A stretch of 40,601 bases of DNA from Acidimicrobiales bacterium. Its GTDB lineage: Bacteria; Actinomycetota; Acidimicrobiia; Acidimicrobiales; AC-9. Below the pieces are notes generated by a model. It ran no database searches and was not told the origin of the DNA. It saw only the letters and a program-made list of their open reading frames with translations. The stretch's first letter is position 1, and the number at the start of each line of letters is the position of its first letter. The translations under genes were made by a program, and so were the position numbers. The DNA lies in contig DASXCO010000119.1 in the NCBI GenBank assembly GCA_036491125.1, forward strand, positions 1 to 40,601, given 5' to 3'. Shown piece by piece: positions 23,538-36,121 of this stretch.

Positions 23538-23999
23538 CTAGCGACGGGTCCAGAGCGTCACCGGCTGGCCTCGTTGGGCCTTGCGAAGGCGACGACGGCC
23601 CGGCTCGACCCGTGCGGTCGGAGATCCGGTGTCCAGCTCGAACCACACGATCTTGCCCGTATCGGCGGGCTCCGAGCCCCACGCTGCCGCCAGCTCACCG
23701 ACGAGGATCATGCCCCGGCCCGTGGCGGCTCGCGGGCTGTAGCGGTGGCGGACGGGCGGTGTCGGGCTCTCGTCGGCCACCTCCACCCTCAGCCGCCCCT
23801 CGTCGAGGCGGACGGTGACCTCCGGGGCCGAGCGGGTGTGCACCACGGAGTTGGTGACGAGCTCGCTGACAAGCAGCGCCGCCACCTCATCGAGGCCGGA
23901 CTCGCCCGAATCGGCGAGGAAGCCGTGCAGGAACCGCCGCGCCTCGGCGGCGCTGGACGGGTCGTGCGGAAGTGTGGTGGTCAGCTCGATGTCGGCCAT
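23538..23999 (-). CDS. RsbW-like serine/ATP-binding kinase (HATPase_c_2)
   Basis: A 153-aa anti-sigma-type GHKL ATPase. The N box is ALLVSELVTNSVVHT (about residues 40-54), the G1-like box VADESPTPP (near 73-81) and the G2 segment ATGRGMILVGELAAAWG. Such proteins bind ATP and either hold a sigma factor or phosphorylate an STAS anti-sigma antagonist. The PP2C phosphatase upstream (54 nt) is the classical opposing partner, but no STAS protein or sigma-B/F gene sits here, so the targets are elsewhere. The C-terminal ~25 residues are very basic and could be a localisation tail. Confidence 0.9.
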   Translation of the reverse strand: MADIELTTTLPHDPSSAAEARRFLHGFLADSGESGLDEVAALLVSELVTNSVVHTRSAPEVTVRLDEGRLRVEVADESPTPPVRHRYSPRAATGRGMILVGELAAAWGSEPADTGKIVWFELDTGSPTARVEPGRRRLRKAQRGQPVTLWTRR

Positions 24000-24053
24000 C
24001 TACCCGCCGACTCCACGTTCCAAGCTGACCGGCCCGCGGGCTGCCGCACGCCA

Positions 24054-25901
24054 TCAGCCGACCACCCTCGCCACCAGGATGGCGATGTCGTCCTTGCGCT
24101 GCTCTGCCGCCTCGACATCGGTCAGGAGCAGGTCGACCAGGTCGTCGGGCGACGCGGATGCCTGTCGCTGGGCGAGGGCGGCGAGACGGTCCAGACCGTT
24201 GGTCAGCGAGTCCACGCGGGTCTCCACCAGACCGTCGGTGTAGAGGACCAGCGTCGTGCCGACGTCGAGGGTCGCCGTTCGTTCGGTGCGATCGACATCC
24301 GGTCCCACCCCGACGAGGGTCGAGTTGGCGCCGAGCAGGTACTCGGCCCGTCCGTCCGGTCGCACGAGCAACGGGGGAGGATGGCCGGCGCTGCTCCAGG
24401 CCAATTGGTGCCGGGCGGGATCGTAGAGGGCGTAGACAAGCGTGGCGAGGGCATCTGACTCGGGTCCGCGGGCGAGCTCGTCGACCCGGCGGATCACGGA
24501 CGCGGGGCCGCCGCCGGGCCAGGCGTAGGCGCGGAGAACGTGGCGCAGGGTCCCCATGACACTGGCCGCCTCGATGTCGTGGCCTACCACGTCGCCGATG
24601 ACGAGCCCGACGCGCCCGTCGGCGAGGGGGAGGACGTCGTACCAATCCCCGCCGACCTCGGCCCCCGTGGTGGCCGGCAGGTAGCGGGCCGCCAGGGCCA
24701 GGCCCGGGACGGCGGCGAGCTGTTTGGGCAGCAGGGCCTGCTGGAGCACCGCTGCGGTGCGGTGCTCGCGCTGGTAGAGGCGGGCGTTGTCGACGGCCAA
24801 CCCCGCCCGCCTGCCCAGGTCGCGCGCCAGCGCCAGGTCGTCCTCGTCGAAGTGGCGTTCGGAGCCCGCCGAGCCCAGCGTGAGGGTGCCCAGGACCTCG
24901 CCGCGAGCCTGGAGCGGCACGACGAGCAGGGAGCGAAGACCGAGCGACCGGTAGACGGCGAGCTGGTCCAGCGTGCGGGCACTGGCCACGAGCACGTCGT
25001 CAGTGGCCTCGTCGAGCAGCAGCGGGCTCCCGGTTCGCAGGACCTGGGCCATGGGGGCGTCGCTCGACGGATCGACGGGCACGCCCTCTTCGACCGCCAG
25101 AACGGCCGCCTCGGCGGCCGGGTCGACATGGGCCATGGCCGCCCGCCGAACACCCACCGTCTCGTCCAGCAGGTCGACCCGGCACCAGTCGGCCAACCCC
25201 GGCACCATCAGTGCGGCTAGGCGCTCGAGCGCGGTGATGGGCTGGAGCGTCTCGGTGAGCAGGCTCGTGGCCTCGGCCAGGAGAGCGACCCGAGCTCGGG
25301 CCGCCTCGGCTGTCTCTCGGGCGGCGCGCTCGGCGGCGACCAGGCGGGCGTTGTCGACGGCCAGGGCGGCGAGCCGGGCGAGGTCCTCGGCGACGTCCAC
25401 GTCGTCGGGGCCGAAGCCCAGACCGGTCGCCGTGGACAGGAGCAGGACGGTGCCGAGGGTGCGACCCCGAGTCGTCAGCGGCACCGCCAGGGACGAGCAG
25501 AGTCCCAACCGGCGAAGCAGTCCCGCGGCGTCGGGGTCGGTGGCGATCGCGTCGGGCAACCCGGCAGCCAGGTCCGCCGCCTGTTGCGTCTCGCCCGTGC
25601 GCAGCGCCTCGGCCGCCGGGTGCTCGCCCGCGGCATCGGGCGGCCAGCGGTACAAGGCCTCGCGTACCTGCGCCTCGATGTCTCGATCGGCGTGGGCCAC
25701 GGCCGCCCGCCGCAGCCGACCGTCGGGCTCACGCAGGTCGATGATGCACAGGTCCGCCATGGCGGTGACGGCGATGCGGGCCAGAGCGGCCAGGGCGTCG
25801 TCCTCGTCGAGACGGGCGGCCACCGATTGGCTGGCAGCGAGCAGGAAGCCCAGACGACGGGCAACCACCTGCGGGCGCTCGGCTCGAGCAGGTCGCGTCA
25901 T
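24054..25901 (-). CDS. GAF-GAF-PP2C (SpoIIE/RsbU-type) phosphatase
   Basis: A 615-aa soluble signalling phosphatase. Two GAF domains cover about residues 30-195 and 205-380; both end with a LAVDNARL motif and are linked by an Ala/Glu/Arg coiled coil. The PP2C/SpoIIE domain (about 395-612) has GGDWYDVLPL and GDVVGHD for the metal pair, AGHPPPLLV, and RKDDIAIL for the terminal metal Asp. It would dephosphorylate a serine-phosphorylated STAS antagonist when the GAF domains sense a small molecule. The start overlaps the LysR stop (ATGA). The RsbW-like kinase follows after 54 nt. Confidence 0.93.
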   Translation of the reverse strand: MTRPARAERPQVVARRLGFLLAASQSVAARLDEDDALAALARIAVTAMADLCIIDLREPDGRLRRAAVAHADRDIEAQVREALYRWPPDAAGEHPAAEALRTGETQQAADLAAGLPDAIATDPDAAGLLRRLGLCSSLAVPLTTRGRTLGTVLLLSTATGLGFGPDDVDVAEDLARLAALAVDNARLVAAERAARETAEAARARVALLAEATSLLTETLQPITALERLAALMVPGLADWCRVDLLDETVGVRRAAMAHVDPAAEAAVLAVEEGVPVDPSSDAPMAQVLRTGSPLLLDEATDDVLVASARTLDQLAVYRSLGLRSLLVVPLQARGEVLGTLTLGSAGSERHFDEDDLALARDLGRRAGLAVDNARLYQREHRTAAVLQQALLPKQLAAVPGLALAARYLPATTGAEVGGDWYDVLPLADGRVGLVIGDVVGHDIEAASVMGTLRHVLRAYAWPGGGPASVIRRVDELARGPESDALATLVYALYDPARHQLAWSSAGHPPPLLVRPDGRAEYLLGANSTLVGVGPDVDRTERTATLDVGTTLVLYTDGLVETRVDSLTNGLDRLAALAQRQASASPDDLVDLLLTDVEAAEQRKDDIAILVARVVG

Positions 25902-26935
25902 CGCGTCCGCCTGGAGGCGGATACCCTGCTGCCCCCCTCCACGCCCGTCACCCCTCTTCCCGGATCGGACCCACCGGCGGGGCGGGCGGGTCGAGGGGCC
26001 AACCCTAACCGTCCGGCGAGCAACTCGGGCACCACGTGCAGCTCGTCAGGGGTGGTGGCCTGGTCCGTCACCACGTCGTGCAGGATCGACAGCAGTGCCC
26101 GCGCCGGGGCCGACGGCAGGCCCCGAGATCGCTGGGCCACGCCGATTCGGCGTCGGGGGATCCCCCGTACCTGGACGAGCCGCCACTGGCGCCGGAGGTA
26201 CTCGGGCACCGCGGTGGCTGGGAGGATGGCCGGTCCGTGGCCGTCGAAGGTGAGCGAGGCGATCAGCCGTACCCCGTCGAGCTCAGCCCGCGGGGTGAGG
26301 GTGATCCCCCGTGGTCGGACGGCCTGGTCCAGCTCGTCACGAAACGACGTCCCCGGCAACGGCAGCAGGAGCTCGAGCCCGGCGAGCTCGGCCAGGTCCA
26401 GAGGTCCCCGCTTGGCCAGGGGATCGTCGGCCCGGACGACGAGCACCAGGTCCTCTTCGAACAGCGGGGTGAAGGTGAGGTCGGCGGTCGGGGCCGGAGG
26501 GTTGACGACGGCCAGGTCCAGCTGACCGGTGGCCAGCTGGGGCTCCAGTGATGTGGAGATGCCATCCACCACGACAAGGTGGAGCTTGGGGTGTCGCGCC
26601 GCCGCCGTCTGGAGGAGGTGGGGAGCGAGCCAGCGAGCGGTGGTCCCGACCATGCCGATGCGGACGGTGCCGGCGACCTCGTCGCGGAGCGCGGCCAGGT
26701 CACCGAGGACCGCCTCGAGCTCGACACCGACGCGTCGGGCCCGGGCGGCGACCGCCTCGCCCTCCTCGGTGAGGTCGCCGGTCGAGCGGTCCACCAGGAC
26801 GGCGCCGACCTCGCGCTCCAACCGGGCGATGTGGGCCGACACGTTGGACTGGACGGTGCTGAGGGCGTCGGCCGCGGCCGTGAAGCTGCCCTGGTCGGCG
26901 ACCGCCAGCAGGGTGTTCAGCTGTCGAAGATCCAT
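25898..26935 (-). CDS. LysR-family transcriptional regulator
   Basis: A 345-aa regulator. The winged helix-turn-helix is at residues 1-60 (MDLRQLNTLLAVADQGSFTA and STVQSNVSAHIARLEREV), and the periplasmic-binding-like effector domain follows (TVRIGMVGTTARWLAPHLLQ; LDLAVVNPP). The C-terminal ~35 residues are an Arg/Gly/Pro tail beyond the normal family end. ATG 26935 is preferred as the homology start; GTG 26953 is in frame. The stop overlaps the phosphatase start by 4 nt. The upstream gap has TGAC-N7-GTCA (26948-26962), a possible T-N11-A type LysR site. It may control its own five-gene transcript and the divergent HAD-PlsC gene. Confidence 0.92.
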   Translation of the reverse strand: MDLRQLNTLLAVADQGSFTAAADALSTVQSNVSAHIARLEREVGAVLVDRSTGDLTEEGEAVAARARRVGVELEAVLGDLAALRDEVAGTVRIGMVGTTARWLAPHLLQTAAARHPKLHLVVVDGISTSLEPQLATGQLDLAVVNPPAPTADLTFTPLFEEDLVLVVRADDPLAKRGPLDLAELAGLELLLPLPGTSFRDELDQAVRPRGITLTPRAELDGVRLIASLTFDGHGPAILPATAVPEYLRRQWRLVQVRGIPRRRIGVAQRSRGLPSAPARALLSILHDVVTDQATTPDELHVVPELLAGRLGLAPRPARPAGGSDPGRGVTGVEGGSRVSASRRTR

Positions 26936-26947
26936 CGCTTCAAATGA

Positions 26948-26962
26948 TGACACATATCGTCA
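26948..26962. promoter_or_regulatory. Possible LysR-type site
   Basis: TGAC-ACATATC-GTCA is an imperfect dyad with the T-N11-A form of LysR sites. It lies just upstream of the LysR start and over its GTG alternative, in a locally AT-rich patch. Assignment rests on form and position only. Confidence 0.35.
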
Positions 26963-27057
26963 ATAACTGTTGGACAGATGGCAGCGCGGCGTCGATAATG
27001 GTCGCCAGACCACAGAGGGCCGCGATTCCCCCCTCCCGGCACCTCTGGGATCTGAGT

Positions 27058-27091
27058 GAAGGGACCGGCTACCCCCCCGGCCGGTCCCTTC
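27058..27091. other. Strong hairpin in divergent intergenic region
   Basis: GAAGGGACCGG (27058-27068) and CCGGTCCCTTC (27081-27091) form a perfect 11-bp stem with a 12-nt C-rich loop. It lies between two divergent genes, so it terminates neither. It has no U tract. It may be a protein-binding dyad, an RNA structure in an upstream transcript, or the terminator of an unrecognised small RNA. Confidence 0.5.
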
Positions 27092-27130
27092 GCCGCGTCT
27101 GGGGGATGACGCGGGAGTAGCGTGAGCGCG

Positions 27131-28528
27131 ATGAGCCCCGGAGCCGCCTTCTTCGACCTGGATCGCACGCTCCTCAAGGGTCCGAGCGGACCAGCGATCA
27201 ACCAGGCGGTCGCCGAGGCGGGCCTGACCGGCGGCCGCCGCCTGCCGGGCGAGGCGCTGCTGTTCGGCATCTACAACCTCATGGGCGAGACGCTGCCGTC
27301 GATGGCCCTGACGAGGAGCGCGGTGCTGATGGCCCGCGGCTGGCCGGTTGAGGTCGTCCGCCAGGCGGGCAAGGCGGCCGCCGATCGGCTGGAGGCCCTC
27401 GTCAGCCCGTACGCCCGGCCGTTGCTGGCCGATCATCGGCGCGCCGGGCACCCACTGGTCATGGCCACCACTACCCCGTACGACCTCATCGCGCCCCTGG
27501 CCGAGCGCCTCGGCTTCGACGACGTGGTGGCGACCCGCTACGCCGAGGACGACGGCGTGTACAACGGCCGCCTGGTAGAGGGCTTCGTGTGGGCTCGGGG
27601 CAAGCTCAGTGCCGTGAGTCGCTGGGCGAGCAACGCCGGCGTCTCCCTCGACGAGAGCTTCGCCTACTCCGACAGCGTGTACGACCTTCCGCTGCTGTCG
27701 GCGGTCGGCCACCCCCACGCGGTGAACCCCGACCTCCGCCTGCTGCCGCTCGCCCTGCTCCAGCGCTGGCCCGTGCTCCATCTCGACGTGCCTCCGGGAG
27801 TGCCCAAATTCATGGGCATGGAGCCCCTCGATCTGGCGCGAATGCTGGTGCAGCCCCAGTTGCTGCCCTTCGTCCGGCTCGACATCGGCGGCCTGACTCA
27901 CATTCCCAAACGTGGTCCGGCGGTGCTGGTGGCCAATCACCGGAGCTATTTCGACGTTCTGGCGCTCGGCCTCACCGTGTTGAAGAGCGGGCGCTCGCTT
28001 CGCTACCTGGGCAAGAAGGAGGTCTTCGACGCGCCGGTGATCGGCCCCATGGCCAGCGCCATGGGCGGGATACGGGTCGAGCGGGGGAGCGGCTCGGACG
28101 AGCCGCTGCGCGAGGCGGCGCATGCGCTGGAGGCCGGCGACCTGGTGGCCATCCAGCCCCAGGGGACGATCCCGCGGGGCCGGGACTTCTTCGATCCCGT
28201 GCTCAAGGGCAGGACCGGAGCCGCCCGCCTGGCCGCCATGACGGGCGCTCCCGTCATCCCCATCGGCCTCTGGGGAACCGAGGCCGTGTGGCCTCGCTCG
28301 TCGCGGATACCCAATCTGACCAACGTCGTGCACCCGCCCTCGGTGCGCACACGGGTGGGCCGACCGGTCCGCCTCGAGCTGACCGACCCCGAGGCCGACA
28401 CCGAGCGCATCATGGCCGCCATCGTCGACCTGCTCCCTCCGGAGGCCCGGGTGCCCCGGGAGCCCACCGCCGAAGAGATCGCCCGGGCCACGCCCGCCGG
28501 TCGCCAAGCGGAGGCCCCCGCCCGCTGA
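27131..28528 (+). CDS. HAD-IB phosphatase / PlsC acyltransferase fusion
   Basis: A 465-aa two-domain protein. The N-terminal HAD-IB domain (about residues 1-215) has the nucleophile motif FFDLDRTLL, VMATTTPYDL (motif II), and YSDSVYDLPLL (motif IV). The C-terminal 1-acylglycerol-3-phosphate acyltransferase domain (about 235-440) has NHRSYFD, the HX4D catalytic dyad, and VIPIGLWGTE. Motif III reads QPQGTIPRG instead of the usual F-P-E-G-T-R. The two activities could act in turn on phosphatidate and lysophosphatidate. ATG 27131 lies 7 nt after a TAGCGT -10-like box, so this start is preferred over GTG 27122. It is convergent with gltB. Confidence 0.92.
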   Translation: MSPGAAFFDLDRTLLKGPSGPAINQAVAEAGLTGGRRLPGEALLFGIYNLMGETLPSMALTRSAVLMARGWPVEVVRQAGKAAADRLEALVSPYARPLLADHRRAGHPLVMATTTPYDLIAPLAERLGFDDVVATRYAEDDGVYNGRLVEGFVWARGKLSAVSRWASNAGVSLDESFAYSDSVYDLPLLSAVGHPHAVNPDLRLLPLALLQRWPVLHLDVPPGVPKFMGMEPLDLARMLVQPQLLPFVRLDIGGLTHIPKRGPAVLVANHRSYFDVLALGLTVLKSGRSLRYLGKKEVFDAPVIGPMASAMGGIRVERGSGSDEPLREAAHALEAGDLVAIQPQGTIPRGRDFFDPVLKGRTGAARLAAMTGAPVIPIGLWGTEAVWPRSSRIPNLTNVVHPPSVRTRVGRPVRLELTDPEADTERIMAAIVDLLPPEARVPREPTAEEIARATPAGRQAEAPAR

Positions 28529-28580
28529 CCCTGGGGCCAGCGGCAGGAGCGGGCAGCGCTCCATCGGCCCTCGTCGTGTT

Positions 28581-28600
28581 CCACCTTCGGTCGAAAGTGG
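28581..28600 (-). terminator. Possible gltB terminator hairpin
   Basis: On the minus strand CCACTTTC-GACC-GAAGGTGG folds as an 8-bp stem with one G-U pair and a 4-nt loop, about 110 nt past the gltB stop. There is no U tract, as is common in high-GC actinobacteria. It lies in the 180-nt gap between the converging HAD-PlsC and gltB genes, which holds no other feature I can support. Confidence 0.4.
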
Positions 28601-28708
28601 CCCTCCACCGCCGGAGCTCCGCGCCCAATCACTGACAGCGGGGGTCGGCTACTCCCGTTGACTGCACGGCGTCTGGGTGGCAGAAACCCGAAAGACCCGT
28701 TGGCCCGG

Positions 28709-33433
<4,725 letters not shown>

Positions 33434-33525
33434 TTGGGTACCTCGCAACGTCAGATAGATCCGAATAGGTGAGCAAGCCGTGCTCGAGGCGCCATTGCCC
33501 ACGTACCCGCCTGACCGGCAGGTAG

Positions 33526-33539
33526 CCGCAGCGCTGCGG
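33526..33539. promoter_or_regulatory. CCGCAGCGCTGCGG palindrome in the gltB leader
   Basis: A perfect 14-bp palindrome in the 178-nt gap between the gltB start and the PlsC stop. A TATCTT box (33569-33564, minus strand) just upstream could be a -10. A nitrogen-regulator site is possible but nothing proves it. Apart from these the gap shows no features. Confidence 0.3.
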
Positions 33540-33611
33540 ATTCAACCCGGAGCTGGGCACCTCAAGATACCGCACGCGACGCGTTCTCAGCGCACGTTGC
33601 GCCCCTCCGGG

Positions 33612-34523
33612 CTAGCGACTGGAGCGTAGCGGCCAGCGCCGGGAGGTCCGGTCGACCGCAACCGGGCGATCACCGTTCAGCGCCCAGGCCCGCCGCCAGG
33701 CGCCGATGGCGGGACCGCCGAGGCTGGGTGTCCGGCCGGCCGCGGCACGACGCCGGGCCGACCACCAGTCGGTGGCCGTCTCGTCGGCCAGCGCGGCCAC
33801 CGCGGCCTCGATGCGGCCAGAGAATCGTCGGGCGTCCTCGTCGGGCTCGGGGCGCAGCGGACGTCCGACGCAGACCCGCGTCGAGCCGGGTCGCAGCGTC
33901 CCGCTGCCCCGGGCGAGGATCCGGCGGGTGCCCTCGAGATAGATGGGAACCACGGGCAGCCCCGAGCGCGTCGCCAGGTAGCCGGCCGACGCTGGTCGGA
34001 AGGGGCGCGCCCAGCCGTCGGGAGTGCGCCCCCCTTCGGGGAAGATCACCATGCTCCAGCCTCGACGCAGCAACTGGCCCGCTTCTTCGGCGGAGCGCCG
34101 GTTGACGCGCTGGCGCTCGATGGGGATGGCGGCGATGGTGAACGACCAGAGGGCGGCCTTCCACCGGGTGTCGAAGAAATAGTCGGCGCCCGCTCCGACG
34201 AGCGTCCGGTGGCGGAACCGCGCCGGGAGGATCGACAGCACCAGAGGCAGGTCGACGTGGCTGGCGTGGTTAGCGGCGAAGATGGCGGGGCCGTCGAGGT
34301 GCTCGATGCGGTCGAGGCCGTCGACGCGCGGTGAAGCCAGCGCCTGGACCAGGGGCCGCGCCAGCCAGTCGAGCAGGGCTGCCCGGGCCACCCGAACGCC
34401 GTAGCGGCGCGACCAGGCGGTGTCGTAGTCGACGCCCACCGAGCGGTCGCGGGGCGGCAGCTCCACTCCGTCGGGCCACGTCGGTGCGGCCCACGGGAAC
34501 GACGGTCGAGGGACGACGGGCAC
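33612..34523 (-). CDS. PlsC-family acyltransferase
   Basis: A 303-aa lysophospholipid-type acyltransferase. NHASHVDLP near residues 85-93 is the HX4D catalytic motif; FPEGGRTPDG near 161-170 is motif III; VVPIYLEGTRR near 189-199 is motif IV. A possible hydrophobic helix lies at 45-65, consistent with membrane association. The last ~60 residues are Arg/Ala-rich and not conserved. It acylates a lysophosphatidate-like or other hydroxyl acceptor. It lies 8 nt after the LarA-like gene and is the last gene of the leftward lipid-type operon; it differs from the HAD-PlsC copy at 27-28.5 kb. Confidence 0.9.
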   Translation of the reverse strand: MPVVPRPSFPWAAPTWPDGVELPPRDRSVGVDYDTAWSRRYGVRVARAALLDWLARPLVQALASPRVDGLDRIEHLDGPAIFAANHASHVDLPLVLSILPARFRHRTLVGAGADYFFDTRWKAALWSFTIAAIPIERQRVNRRSAEEAGQLLRRGWSMVIFPEGGRTPDGWARPFRPASAGYLATRSGLPVVPIYLEGTRRILARGSGTLRPGSTRVCVGRPLRPEPDEDARRFSGRIEAAVAALADETATDWWSARRRAAAGRTPSLGGPAIGAWRRAWALNGDRPVAVDRTSRRWPLRSSR

Positions 34524-34531
34524 GAGGCGAC

Positions 34532-36121
34532 TCAGCTCACGTTCGCCATCAGCAGCGGCGGGGCGTGCAGGTGCGTGATCGACGGGTCGGGGCCGACGAC
34601 GTCCTCCGCCATCTCCAGTGCATCGCCGAGGCCCGAGGCGGGCTTGAAGCCGAGGCGCCTGACCGCCCGCCGGTCACCGCCCACCACGATCACGGCGCCC
34701 AGGTGCTGGAGGGCGTGGGCACCCCAATACCACATGTAGAAGGGGTGCACGCCGTGGTAGGCGTGACCGGTGCGGTAGAGGTGGATGTACCAGGGGTCGG
34801 TGGCGAACGCCTCCTCGTACTTGGCCTCGATATCGAGCGGGTCGGTCGTCTCGGGCAGGACCTGCTCGAAGAAGTCGATGTAGCTGGGGTGGTGGACCGG
34901 GTCGAAGGCCCACGGCGTCGGGTGGCTCATGATGAGCGCGCCGCCGGGACGGACCAGGGGCTTGCCTCGGTACATGTTGAACAGGTAGCCGAGGCCCAGG
35001 CACATCACGAGGACGGGGTTCATCACCGAGTTCACGTTGTAGGGGCACAGGTAGGGAAGGCCCATCGTGAGCACGTCGGTCTGCCCGGCCACCTCCACGC
35101 TCTGCTGGACCTTCAGGTGCTCAGCGGCCTGGGTGTGCACCGCCTCGACCTCGCCGGCCTGGACGCTGGTCATCGCGTGCGGAGCCCGGATGGACTGGAA
35201 TATGGAGCGCGCCAGACGCTCGGGCGTGCGCTCCAACGACTTGGACACGGCCAGGAAGCCGGCCCTGTCGCGCACCGACCACTCCCACTCCCGACGCTGG
35301 AGGAACCGGAACTGATCGGGAAACGTGTCGTTGTTGAGCGTGGTCTCGATCTGGAACACGTTCACCCCGCTGGCGGCGATGTGCCGACCCATGCGCCAGT
35401 TGGAGGAGTGGAGCTCGGACCGGTGCTGGTCCATGAACGAGCGGCTGTGCTGCATGGTGCGAACGTTGTGGTGATGGCGAAGGCTTCGGTAGCCGGCCAA
35501 GCCGGTGGCGACGCTCTTGTGGCCGCCGTCCATGGGAACCAGGTCGATGTTGACGTAGACAACGAGGTCGCTGGTGGCCGCACGCCGGTTGATCTCCACG
35601 TCCTCGCCGGCGTCGGTCAGCCCGAGGTGGAGCATGCCGTCGGGGTCCTCGGCGTCGTGCTGGGTGAGCAGCCCGTGGGGAGCGAAGCCGTCGTACACAC
35701 GGTCGCCGAGGATGTGTCGCAGCTCGGGCTCGGTCATCCGCCGGTGGAGGGCGAGCGCGGCGACCAGCACCACGTCGTCGACGCCGGCCTCGGCGGCCAT
35801 GTCGAGCACCGCCTCGATCACCCGCTGGCGGATGTCGGGGCTGCGCATCGGCGGCAGGGGGAGCGAGATGTCGTCGAAGGCGATGGTGAGACGCATGCCG
35901 GCACGTAGCAGGGCGGGCAGGGGCTTGCTGTCGCCGAGCGGGTTGCGCAGGGCGTGGCGGATGGCGGCGTCGGGGTCCTCGAGGGGCCGGTGGGCCTCCG
36001 GCGGGTAGACCACCCGCGAGCCGACGGGCAGGCGCTCGAGACGGAAGCCCTCGCCGTGCCACATCAGCGTCGGCGGCGTCGAGCGATCGACCTCGAGCAC
36101 GAAGCCGGGGCGGGGACTCAT
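34532..36121 (-). CDS. LarA-like (DUF2088) nickel-pincer-type protein
   Basis: A 529-aa protein with the lactate racemase N-terminal domain pattern: FDDISLPLPPM near residues 81-91, ALALHRRMTEPELRHILG near 121-138 and MDGGHKSVATGLAG near 197-210. In LarA a histidine in the second motif acts in catalysis and a lysine in the third anchors the nickel-pincer cofactor; both are seen here (His at ~125, Lys at ~202). It is about 100 residues longer than LarA. The LarBCE cofactor genes are not in the window. Start and stop overlap or nearly touch neighbours (ATGA with ADH). A racemase or hydroxyacid epimerase role in lipid or polyketide-like substrates is inference. Confidence 0.82.
   Translation of the reverse strand: MSPRPGFVLEVDRSTPPTLMWHGEGFRLERLPVGSRVVYPPEAHRPLEDPDAAIRHALRNPLGDSKPLPALLRAGMRLTIAFDDISLPLPPMRSPDIRQRVIEAVLDMAAEAGVDDVVLVAALALHRRMTEPELRHILGDRVYDGFAPHGLLTQHDAEDPDGMLHLGLTDAGEDVEINRRAATSDLVVYVNIDLVPMDGGHKSVATGLAGYRSLRHHHNVRTMQHSRSFMDQHRSELHSSNWRMGRHIAASGVNVFQIETTLNNDTFPDQFRFLQRREWEWSVRDRAGFLAVSKSLERTPERLARSIFQSIRAPHAMTSVQAGEVEAVHTQAAEHLKVQQSVEVAGQTDVLTMGLPYLCPYNVNSVMNPVLVMCLGLGYLFNMYRGKPLVRPGGALIMSHPTPWAFDPVHHPSYIDFFEQVLPETTDPLDIEAKYEEAFATDPWYIHLYRTGHAYHGVHPFYMWYWGAHALQHLGAVIVVGGDRRAVRRLGFKPASGLGDALEMAEDVVGPDPSITHLHAPPLLMANVS

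Noticed and set aside
27058-27091. Ordinary intrinsic terminator
   Set aside because: It sits between divergent genes and has no U tract, so neither neighbour ends there.
34331-35908. 525-codon plus-strand open frame
   Set aside because: Antisense of the LarA-like gene; no domain pattern.
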